Source: Streptomyces tsukubensis
GTDB lineage: Bacteria > Actinomycetota > Actinomycetes > Streptomycetales > Streptomycetaceae
Length of the DNA stretch: 64,000 bases
Direction of reading: 5' to 3'
Assembly: GCF_003932715.1 (NCBI RefSeq)
Contig: NZ_CP020700.1
Location: 496,001 to 560,000, forward strand
The notes beneath the pieces were generated by a model that searched no databases, had not been told where the DNA came from, and saw only the letters and a program-made list of their open reading frames with translations. How positions within the stretch are numbered: the stretch's first letter is position 1; every line of letters starts with the position of its first letter. Below are positions 17,701 through 29,700 of this stretch, piece by piece. Both the position numbers and the translations under genes were made by a program.

Positions 17701-20700
17701 GCCTCGTTCGCGGAGGGCGGGCAAGTTGAGCCGTACCGGAACGACCTCCGCACGACCCGAGCGGAGACCGAGCTCGAAGAGGGTGAGCGCGTCCTCCGTG
17801 GGCAGCGGGTCGATTCCCGTACGGCGCAATCGCGCCCTGTCCGTCTCGGTGAGGTGGTCGGTCATGCCGGTCGCCTGCTCCCACAACCCCCACCGCAACG
17901 ACACCCCCGGCAACCCCAACCCACGCCGCAACTCCACCAACCCATCAACAAACCCATTCGCCGCCGCATACCCCGCCTGACCCGCCGTCCCCACCACACC
18001 CGCCACCGACGAAAACACCACAAACGCCTCCACCCCCACCTCACACGCCACCTCATGCAAAAACCACCCCGCATCCGCCTTCGCCCGCAACACCCCCTCC
18101 AACCGCTCCACCGACAACCCACCCACCGTCACGTCATCCAACACACCCGCCACATGCACCACACCCGACAACCCACCCGGCAACCCCTCCACCACACCCC
18201 GCAACCCCACCCGATCACCCACATCACACCCCACCACCAACACCTCAGCCCCCAACCCCACCAACTCATCCCGCAACCCCACCGCCCCCGGAGCACCCAA
18301 CCCCCGACGACTCACCAACACCAACCGACGCACCCCAAACCCCTCCACCAACCGCCGCGCCACCACACCACCCAAACCACCCGTCCCACCCGACACCAAC
18401 ACCCACCCCGACCCAAACGAAACACCACCACCAGAAACAACATCTGAACCAACAGAACCCGAACCAACAGAACCCGAACCCACCCTCACCAAACGCGGAA
18501 CCAAAACCTCACCACCCCGCACCACCACCTGCCACTCCCCCACACCCACCGCCCACGACACCAACCCACCCAAACCATCCCCCACCACACCCTCATCCCC
18601 ATCCACATCCACATCAACCAGCACCACCCGCCCCGGAAACTCCGCCTCCACCGACCGCACCAAACCCCACACACCCGACACCACCGGATCCACCACCACA
18701 CCCCCCACACCCACACCACCACGCGTCACCACAACAACCCCACCACCACCCTCCAACACACCACGCACCCCACCCAACACACCACCCAAAACCACCCGCA
18801 AACCCTCCACCACACCCAACCCCACCGGCACCACACACTCCACCACCACAAACCCCTCAACCCCACCACCACCCAAACCACCCACCGACACACCCACCCC
18901 ACGCCACTCCACACCGAACAGATCGGGGTGGCGACCCGCTCCGTCGAGAAGGCGCGCGGGCTCGGTGTCCCGGACGGTGAGTGCGGCAACCGACGCGACC
19001 GGCTCACCGGACCCGTCCCCGAGGGCGAGCCGGACCGTGCCCGTGGCAGTGGGGGTCAGCCGGACCCTCAGTCCGTCCAGGCCGCCGGAGCGGTGCACGC
19101 GTACGCCCGACCAGGAGAAGGGCAGTACCACGCGCCCGCTGGGTGCGCTCACGCCGTCGACCTGGTCCAGAGCCAGCGGATGCAGCGCCGCGTCGAAGAG
19201 AGCGGGGTGGATGACAAAACGTTCGGTGTCTGCAGGGGAGCGGGGAGGCCGTACCTCGGCCAGGACCTCGACCCCCAGACGCCAGGCGGCGCGGAGCCCC
19301 TGGAACGCCGGGCCGTACTCGTACCCGCGGTCCGCCAGCCAGGCGTACGCCTCGTCGACCGGGATCGGGACGGCACCGGCCGGCGGCCAGACGGCATCGG
19401 CCATCGACAGGGCGGGACGTGCCTCCTCCCCTGCCGGGGCGAGCGACCCGGTGGCATGCCGGACCCAGTCGGCTCCGTCGTTCTGCTGCGAGTAGATGTT
19501 GACCGCGCACAGACCGGTCTCGTCCGCCGATTCCACGACGACTTGGAGTGTGGTGGGGGTGTGGTCGGGGAGGGCGAGGGGGGTTTCCAGGGTGAGTTCC
19601 CGCACCTCCGCCAGGCCGAGCTGTTCACCCGCGACCAGCGCAAGCTCCAGGAACGCCGTCCCCGGCAGCACCACCGTCCCCGCCACCGCATGATCCACCA
19701 GCCAGGGATGAGAATCACGACCCACCCGCCCCGTGAACAACCACCCCGCACCACCCGCCATCTCCACCCGCGCACCCAACAGCCCATGCCCCGCATCCAC
19801 CAACCCCAGACCACCCGCATCCCCCACCCGCCGACCCGCATCCAGCCAGAACCGCTCCCGCTGAAACGCATACGTCGGCAAATCCACCACCCCACCACCG
19901 GCACTACCGGAACCACCTTCAGTGCCAGTTTCGGTGTCAGCACTCGTTCCGGCGTTCAGCGCATCAAGCACCACCGGCCAGTCCACCCCACCACCCCGGA
20001 CAAACACCCGCCCCACACCCTCCACCAACGACTCCACCTCACCACGACCCCGCCGCAACAACGCCACCCCATCCACCAACGACGACAACGACGCCCCCGG
20101 ACCCACCTCCACCACCGTCGACACACCCAACCCCCGCAACGCCTCCACCCCCTCATGAAAACGCACCGTCTCCCGCACATGCCGCACCCAATACCCCGGA
20201 TCCGACAACAACCCCACCCCCGCCACCCCACCCGTCACATTCGACACCACCGGAACCACCGGCTCACCCAACACCAACCCCTCCACCACCCGACCAAACT
20301 CCCCCAACACCGGCTCCACCAACGGCGAATGAAACGCATGCGACACCCCCAACCAACGCCCCTCCACACCCAAACCCTCCACCACCCGACCCACATCCCC
20401 CACCGGACCCGACAACACCACCCGATCCACACCATTCACCGCAGCCACCGACACCCGATCCCACCCCGCAACCGCCTCCAACGCCACACCCTCCGAAACC
20501 CCCACCGACACCATCCCCCCACCACCAGGCAACCCACCCAACAACCCCGCCCGAGCCACCACCAAACGCCCCGCATCCTCCAACGACAACACCCCCGCCA
20601 CAAAAGCCGCCACCACCTCACCCACCGAATGACCCACCACCACATCCGGCACCACACCCCACGACTCCAACAACCGAAACAACGCCACCTCAAAAGCAAA

Positions 20701-23700
20701 CAACGCCGGCTGCGTAAACTCCGTCCGCCCCAACAACCCCTCATCCCCACCCCACATCACCTCACGCAACCCCAAACCCAACACACCCAACACCTCATCA
20801 AACACCCCAGCAAACACCGGAAACACCTCATACAACTCCCGACCCATCCCCAACCGCTGACTCCCCTGACCAGAAAACACAAAGGCGACCTTGCCGAGTT
20901 CTCCGGAGTTTCCCTGGACGAGGTGGGGTGAGCCGATGCCCGAGGCAAGGGCGTCGAGTCCCTCCACCAGGGCGGCGCGATCCGAGCCCACCACCACGGC
21001 CCGGTGGTCGAAGACCGTACGAGTCGTCACCAGCGACCGCGCCACCGCACCCGGATCCGCGTCGACCGCACCCCCGGACACCAGGGCCGTCCGCAACCGG
21101 CCCGCCTGCGCCCGCAACGCCCTCTCACTCCGCCCCGACACCACCCACGGCACCAGACCAGAGGAACGGCCACTGTCCGCCTCCAGCCGGGGAGCCCGGA
21201 GTTCGACAGGGGGCTGCTCGACAATGACGTGGGCGTTCGTCCCGCTGATCCCGAACGACGACACACCCGCCCGCCGCACCCGACCCACCTCAGGCCACCC
21301 CACCGCCTCAACCGCCAACCGCACCCCACCCGACTCCCAGTCCACCAACGACGACGGCACCCCCACATGCAACGTCCGCGGCACCACACCACGCTCCATC
21401 GCCAACACCATCTTCATCACCCCACCCACACCCGCAGCCGCCTGCGCATGCCCCACATTCGACTTCAACGACCCCAACCACAACGGCACACCCCCCACCC
21501 CACGATCAACCCCATACACACCCAACAACGCCCCCGCCTCAATCGGATCCCCCAACCCCGTCCCCGTCCCATGCCCCTCCACCACATCCACATCCCCACC
21601 CACCAAACCACCCGACAACAACGCCGCCCGAATCACCCGCTCCTGAGACGGACCATTCGGCGCCGTCAACCCATTCGACGCACCATCCTGATTCACCGCA
21701 GAACCCCGCACCACACCCAACACCCGATGACCCAACCGCACCGCATCCGACAACCGCTCCACCAACAACAACCCCACGCCTTCGGAGAACGCGGTTCCGT
21801 CGGCGGAGTCGGCGAATGCCTTGCAGCGGCCGTCCACCGAGAGTCCGTGCTGACGGCTGAACTCGATGAAGGTGTTCGGGGTGGACATCACCGTCACCCC
21901 ACCGGCGATCGCCATATCGCACTCGCCCTGCCGCAGCGCCTGCACCGCCAGATGCAACGCCACCAACGACGACGAGCACGCCGTATCGACCGAGACAGCG
22001 GGGCCTTCGAGACCAAGGGTGTAGGCCACCCGGCCGGAGGCCACACTGCTGTAGCTGCCGTTGCGGAGGTAGCCCTCCAGCTCCTCGGGGACCTCCTGGA
22101 CCCGTGAGGCGTAGTCGTTGTACATGACCCCGGTGAAGACACCGGTCCGGCTGCCGCGCATCGACCTCGGGTCGATCCCCGCCCGCTCGAACACCTCCCA
22201 CGACGTCTCCAGCAACAACCGCTGCTGCGGATCCGTCGCCAACGCCTCCCGCGGACTCATCCCGAAAAACTCGGCATCAAAATCAGCCGCACCATAAAGA
22301 AAACCACCACGCCGCGCATACGACGTCCCCGCATGATCCGGATCATCATCAAACAACCGATCCAAATCCCACCCACGATCCCGCGGAAACTCCCCCACCA
22401 CCTCACCCTCAGCCATCAACAAATCCCACAAATCCTCCGGCGAATCCACCCCACCCGGAAAACGGCACGCCATCCCCACAATCACCACCGGCTCATCCAA
22501 CACCCCCACCGAAACCCGGTTATCACCGACCACCGCAACCGCGGCCGACCCGCCGGCACCACCCACACCTTCCAGCAAAAAGCCCGCCAACGACACCGGA
22601 CTCGGATAGTCAAAAACCACCGTCGACGGCAATTCCAGCCCCGTCACCACACCCAGCCGATTCCGCAACTCCACCGCCGTCAGCGAATCAAAACCGAGTT
22701 CTTTGAAGGCCCGGTCCAGTGGGACCGAAGCGCCGTTGTCGGCATGGCCGAGTACGGTTGCGACCTCGGCCCTGACGAGCTCCAGCACCGCCTGTTCCCG
22801 CCGGTCCGCCGGCCGCGCGGCCATCTCCTCGGCCCAGCTCGGTCCGGAGCCCGCCGCGGACGGCAGCGCCCGGCGGGCCGGAGCCCGTACCAGCTCCCGG
22901 AAGAGGGGCGGTACGCCCTCGGTTGCAGCGCGCCTGCGCAGGGCGGCGAGGTCCAGTCGGGCCGGAACGGGCAACGGATCGCCGTGCGCCAGCGCGGTCT
23001 CGAACAGCGCCAGCCCCTGTTCGGTCGGCATGGGGGCCACTCCGGTCCGGGACATCCGTGCCACATCGGTGTCGGTGAGGTGGTCGGTCATGCCGGTCGC
23101 CTGCTCCCACAACCCCCACCGCAACGACACCCCCGGCAACCCCAACCCACGCCGCAACTCCACCAACCCATCAACAAACCCATTCGCCGCCGCATACCCC
23201 GCCTGACCCGCCGTCCCCACCACACCCGCCACCGACGAAAACACCACAAACGCCTCCACCCCCACCTCACACGCCACCTCATGCAAAAACCACCCCGCAT
23301 CCGCCTTCGCCCGCAACACCCCCTCCAACCGCTCCACCGACAACCCACCCACCGTCACGTCATCCAACACACCCGCCACATGCACCACACCCGACAACCC
23401 ACCGCCCGGCAACCCCTCCACCACACCCCGCAACCCCACCCGATCACCCACATCACACCCCACCACCAACACCTCAGCCCCCAACCCCACCAACTCATCC
23501 CGCAACCCCACCGCCCCCGGAGCACCCAACCCCCGACGACTCACCAACACCAACCGACGCACCCCAAACCCCTCCACCAACCGCCGCGCCACCACACCAC
23601 CCAAACCACCCGTCCCACCCGACACCAACACCCACCCCGACCCAAACGAAACACCAGAACCCGAACCCGACCCCGAACCCACCCTCACCAAACGCGGAAC

Positions 23701-26700
23701 CAAAACCTCACCACCCCGCACCACCACCTGCCACTCCCCCACACCCACCGCCCACGACACCAACCCACCCAAACCATCCCCCACCACACCCTCATCCCCA
23801 TCCACATCCACATCAACCAGCACCACCCGCCCCGGAAACTCCGCCTCCACCGACCGCACCAAACCCCACACACCCGACACCACCGGATCCACCACCACAC
23901 CCCCCACACCCACACCACCACGCGTCACCACAACAACCCCACCACCACCCTCCAACACACCACGCACCCCACCCAACACACCACCCAAAACCACCCGCAA
24001 ACCCTCCACCACACCCAACCCCACCGGCACCACACACTCCACCACCACAAACCCCTCAACCCCACCACCACCCAAACCACCCACCGACACACCCACCCCA
24101 CGCCACTCCACACCAAAGAGGGAGTCCCGGCCGTCCACGGCCCGTGCCACGGCGCGCAGATCGGCGTCGGCAATCGGCCGGAGCGCGAGCGAACCGATCT
24201 CCGCAACGGGTTCACCGGTCGGGGCGGTGAGGGCGATGCTCACGGTGTCGGGAGCAACGGTGGTGATCCGGGCCCGCACCGCCGATGCTCCGGTGGTCAG
24301 CATGCGCAGCCCCGACCAGACGAACGGCAGCAGCGGCCCGTCGGCTTCCGCGCCCGTCCGGGGGCGTCCGACGACGGCGTGGAGGACGGCGTCGAGCAGC
24401 GCGGGGTGGACTCCGTACCGCCCGGCCTCGGCGGTCTGTTCCTCGCTGAGGCGAACCTCCGCGTACAGCTCGCCGTCACGCTCCCACAGCGCGGTCAGGC
24501 CCTGGAACTCCGGCCCGTACTCGTAGCCGTACTCGGTGAGGCGGGGGTACAGGTCCGCGATATCGACGGGTTCGGCTGCCGCGGGAGGCCAGCTCCCGAA
24601 AGCCGTGCCATCGGGATCGGGGACGGCGGGCGCGGGGCCGGCCGGGACGAGCCGGGCGGTCGCGTGCCGGGTCCAGGGGGTGTCCGTCTCGTCACCGCCG
24701 CCCGCCGTCGGCCGGGCGTGGAATCGGAGCGGCCGGGCTCCGGTCCCATCCGGAGCACCGACCGTCAGCTGAAGTCGGACCTCCCCGTCGCGCGCCAGCA
24801 CGAGAGGTGCTTCCAGGGTGAGGTCGTCCACCCGTGCCCCGCCGACCGTTTCGGCAGCATGCAGTGCCAGCTCGACGAAGGCGGTGCCCGGCAGCAGGAC
24901 GGTCCCGGCCACCGCGTGGTCCGCGAGCCACGGATGGGTGCGCAGGGAGAGCGCGCCGGTCAGCAGGAGTCCGTCGTCGGCGAGGGGGACGGAGGCGGCC
25001 AGGAGAGGATGGCCGGTGGAGGTGAGTCCGGTGTCGCCGATGCCCCCGGTGGCCACCGGGGGGTTGATCCAGTAGCGCTGCTGCTGGAAGGCGTACGTCG
25101 GCAGGTCGACGGCGGGAGCGGGGCCCGCCAGGCCGGGTACGGCTTCCCAGTCGACGGGGAGACCGCCCGCGAAGACGGTGGCGACGCTGGTCAGGAAGCG
25201 GTTCCAGCCTCCTTCGTCCCGCCGGAGGGAGCCGGTGACGACGGGCCGGTCGGCCAGGTCCCGCGGTCCCTCGTCACGGAGCGCTTCGTCGAGGGTGTCA
25301 CCGATCGCCATGGTGAGCACGGGGTGGGGGCTGGCCTCGATGAACGTGCGGTAGCCGTCGTCCGCGAGAGCCTTCACGGCCCGGTCGAGCCGTACGGCGC
25401 CGCGCAGATTGCGGTACCAGTAGGAGGCGTCGAGGGCGGCCGTGTCGACGGGCCGTCCTTCGAGCGTCGAATAGAAGGCGATATCGGCGGAGCGCGGCTC
25501 CAGGCCGTCGAGGAGCTGCAGCAGTTCCTCGCGGACGGCCTCCACATGGGGAGAGTGGGAGGCGTAGTCGACGGCGATGGTCCGGGCCCGGACGTCGTCG
25601 GCCGTGCAGGCGGCGACGAAGGAGTCGAGCGCCTCCGCGTCCCCGGCGACGACGGTGGCCGCCGGGCCGTTGACCGCGGCGACCGAGAGCCGGTCTCCCC
25701 AGGGTGCGAGCCGGGCCGCGACCTCGTCGGGGGGCAGCGGTACCGCAGCCATTCCGCCCTGACCTGCGAGCGCGCCGATGGCGATGCTGCGGAGCGCAAC
25801 GACCTTGGCGGCATCTTCCAGGCTCAGGGCCCCGGCCACGAAGGCGGCGGCGATCTCGCCCTGGGAGTGGCCGACGACCGCGGTGGGCCGGACGCCGACC
25901 GACTTCCATACCTCGGCCAGGGAGACCATGACGGCGAAGAGCACGGGCTGGACCACGTCGACACGGTCGAGGGTGGGGGCGTGTTCGGCGCCGCGCAGTA
26001 CGTCCGTGAGGGACCAGTCGACGTACCGGGCGAGGGCGTGTTCGCAGGCGTCGATGCTGGTACGGAACACCTCGCTGTCGTCGAGGAGTTCGACGGCCAT
26101 GCCGAGCCACTGACTGCCCTGGCCGGGGAAGACGAAGGCGACTCCGCCGCGGTCCGCTGCGGTGCCCTGGACGAGGTGGGGTGAGCCGTTGCCCGAGGCG
26201 AGGGCGTCGAGTCCCTCCACCAGGGCGGCGCGATTCGAGCCCACCACCACGGCCCGGTGGTCGAAGACCGTACGAGTCGTCACCAGCGACCGCGCCACCC
26301 CACCCGGACCCGCATCCACCGCACTCCCGGACACCAGGGCCGTCCGCAACCGGCCCGCCTGCGCCCGCAACGCCCCCTCACTCCGCCCCGACACCACCCA
26401 CGGCACCACACCCGAACCACCCGTCGGCGCCGTCTCCACCGACTCATCAGCACCGGAGGAACGGTCACCGTCCAGCTCCAGCCGGGGAGACCGCAGTTCA
26501 GCAGGAGCCTGCTCCACGATCACATGCGCATTCGTCCCGCTGATCCCGAACGACGACACACCCGCCCGCCGCACCCGACCCACCTCAGGCCACCCCACCG
26601 CCTCAACCGCCAACCGCACCCCACCCGACTCCCAATCCACCAACGACGACGGCACCCCCACATGCAACGTCCGCGGCACCACACCACGCTCCATCGCCAA

Positions 26701-29700
26701 CACCATCTTCATCACCCCACCCACACCCGCAGCCGCCTGCGCATGCCCCACATTCGACTTCAACGACCCCAACCACAACGGCACACCCCCCACCCCACGA
26801 TCAACCCCATACACACCCAACAACGCCCCCGCCTCAATCGGATCCCCCAACCCCGTCCCCGTCCCATGCCCCTCCACCACATCCACATCCCCACCCACCA
26901 AACCACCCGACAACAACGCCGCCCGAATCACCCGCTCCTGAGACGGACCATTCGGCGCCGTCAACCCATTCGACGCACCATCCTGATTCACCGCAGAACC
27001 CCGCACCACACCCAACACCCGATGACCCAACCGCACCGCATCCGACAACCGCTCCACCAACAACAACCCCACACCCTCACTCCACCCCGTCCCATCCGCC
27101 CCCTCCGCAAACGCCTTGCAACGACCGTCGGGGGAGAGTCCGCGCTGGCGGGCGAATTCGACGAACATGCCGGGACTCGCCATGACGGCGACCCCACCGG
27201 CGATCGCCATATCGCACTCGCCCTGCCGCAGCGCCTGAACCGCCAGATGCAACGCCACCAACGACGACGAGCACGCCGTATCCACCGTCACCGCCGGACC
27301 GGTCAGTCCGAGGGCGTAGGCGATCCGGCCGGAGGCGACGCTGACGGTGTTGCCGGTGAGCAGATAGCCCTCCAGGCCGTCGGCGGACTCATGGAGCCTG
27401 GGGCCGTAGTCCTGGGACATCGCGCCCACGTAGACGCCGACGCCGGTGCCGTGCAGGTCGGCGGGGACGATACCGGCGCGCTCCAGCAGCTCCCAGGAGG
27501 TCGTGAGGAGGAGTCGCTGCTGGGGGTCCATGGCGGCGGCTTCGCGCGGGGAGATTCCGAAGAACTCCGGGTCGAAGAGGTCGGCGTCGTGGAGGAAGCC
27601 GCCGTGGCGGGTGTAGGTACGGCCGGGTTCGCCGGGGACCGGGTGGTACAGCTCGTCGGTGCGCCAGCCACGGTTCTCGGGGAACCCGGAGATGACGTCG
27701 CGCTCCTCGGCGACGAGACGCCACAGGTCTTCCGGGGAGTCGACACCTCCGGGGTAGTGGCAGGCCATGGAGACGATGGCGATGGGTTCGTCGGCCACGG
27801 CGGCGGCCGAGGCGGCGGTACGGGGGCGTGCGGGGGCCGCGGTGCCGAGGAGCTGCTCCCGCAGCCGTCGGGTGAGGGCGTCGGCCGTCGGATAGTCGTA
27901 GACGAGCCCCGCGGTCAGGCGCAGTCCGGTGGCGGAGGCGAGCCGGTCGGCGAACTCGACTCCGCTGAGGGAGTCGAATCCCAGCTCCTCGAAGGTGAGC
28001 GCGGGGTCGACGGACCGGGGTCCGACATGTCCCAGGGTGATCGCGGCGTGGGTACGGACCAGCTCAAGGAGCCGGCGTTCCTGCTCGTCCTCGGGGAGTC
28101 CGCGCAGTCGTCCGGCGAGCCCACCGGCCCTGCCCTCCGTGCCCTCTGCGGGCTCGGCAGAATCCGCGGCCGTACGGGGCTCAGCGACGGCAGCGGACGG
28201 TTCCGGACGACCCCCCTCCGGCTCCGGCTCCGCAGCCGACACGACGGCCGTTTCAACAGCCGGAACAACGGCGGGCCCGGCGCCCTGCACGCCATCCGTT
28301 CCGGCACCCGGCACGGCATCCGGCCAGTGACGCCTGCGCTGGAAGGCGTAGGTGGGCAGTTCCGTACGGACCGCGGGGCGCGCCACGACAGCGTCCCAGT
28401 CCACGGGCGCACCCGCCGTGGCCCAGAGCGCGGCCAGGGCCTGCGTCACGGTCTGCGCCTCCGGCCGGTCCTTGCGCAGGGAGGCGATCCGTACCGCGTC
28501 CGCCCCGGCGCCCCGGGCCAGGAGCCCGGTGAGGGTCGAGTCGGGGCCGATCTCGATGTACGCACCGGCTCCGGCGTCCCGGAGGGCCACTGCCGCGTCG
28601 TGGAACCGCACCGCGTGCCGGGCCTGGCCCAGCCAGTACCCGGGATCGGTCAGCTCATCCGCGGTCACCTCCCGGCCCAGGACCGTGGAGATCAGCGGGA
28701 TGCGCGGCGCTCCGAACCGTACCGCCGCGATATGTCCGGCGAACTCGTCCAGCGCGGGTTCCATCAGCCGGGAGTGGAAGGCGTGCGACACCTTCAGTGC
28801 GCGGCAGCGGACACCGCGCGCGGTCAACAGGGCGGTCACGTCCGCGACGGCGGCCTCCGGGCCCGAGACCACGACCGAACGCGGTCCGTTCACGGCTGCG
28901 ATATCGGCCTCTCCGCCGGCCTCGGCGACCGCCGCGGTGACGGTCTCCTCGTCGGCGGCGGCGGACACCATCGCCCCGCCCGTGGGCAGTTGCTGCATCA
29001 GCCTGCCGCGTGCGACGACGAGCGCGGCGGCGTCGCGCAGGGTGAGGACTCCGGCGGCGTGGGCGGCCCCGAGCTCTCCGACGGAGTGTCCGGCGACCCA
29101 ACGGGGCACCACGCCCCAGGATTCCCAGAGCCGGTAGAGGGCCACCTCGAACGCGAACAGGGCGGGCTGGGCGTACTCGGTCCGTTCCAGCACCGCGGCG
29201 TCGGAGCCCCACATCACGGCCTTGAGGGAGTCGCCGCGGGCCTCGTCGACGGCCGCCGCCACCTCGTCGAGGGCGCGGGCGAAGGCGGGGAACGCCTCGT
29301 ACAGCTCACGGCCCATGCCGGGCCGCTGCGCCCCCTGTCCGGCGAAGACGAAAGCGGGCGCGGCCGGTTCCCGTACGACCCCGTACACGACACCGGGCGT
29401 GTCGTCGTTGCTCGCCGCGATCGCGGTCAGGCCGTCGAGGAGGGCGGTCGGGCCGGTGCCGGTGATCGCGGCCCGGTGGGTGAAGGCGGTACGGGTGGTG
29501 GCCAGGGCGTGTGCCACCGCTTCCGGAGCGGTGCCGGGGTGGTCGGCCAGGAAGGCCCGCAGGCGCCGGGCCTGGGCGCGCAGGGCCTTCCGGCTCCGTG
29601 CGGACACCACCCAGGGCAGGGGGCGGGTGTCGACCGTCCCGACGGTGCCGGCCTCGGGTGCGGGTGCCGGGGCGGGGGCTTCCGCGAGGACGATATGGCA

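Larger units (their letters stand above)
17290..22499 (-). other. PKS extension module 2 (KS-AT-DH-KR-ACP), malonyl
   Basis: KS from about residue 2840 (Cys3014). AT (about 3375-3680) has GHSVGE (Ser3464) and SHAFHS, malonyl-specific. DH has His3776 and DAALHP. KR has GGTGGLGG near 4208 and [11 protein letters not shown] serine is 4515. Its KR is nearly identical to that of module 1, and its AT plus DH start nearly identical to module 3. Adds the second conjugated double bond. Confidence 0.9.
22500..27789 (-). other. PKS extension module 1 (KS-AT-DH-KR-ACP), methylmalonyl
   Basis: KS begins near residue 1076 (Cys1249). AT (about 1620-1920) has GHSQGE (Ser1718) and YASHS near 1820, the methylmalonyl-specific motif, unlike the malonyl ATs of modules 2 and 3. 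DH (about 2000-2285) has the catalytic His at 2034 and DAVLH. KR (about 2300-2680) has GGTGGLGG near 2464 and [11 protein letters not shown] serine is 2778. Predicted product at this stage: 2-methylbut-2-enoyl (tigloyl-type) thioester. Confidence 0.9.
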
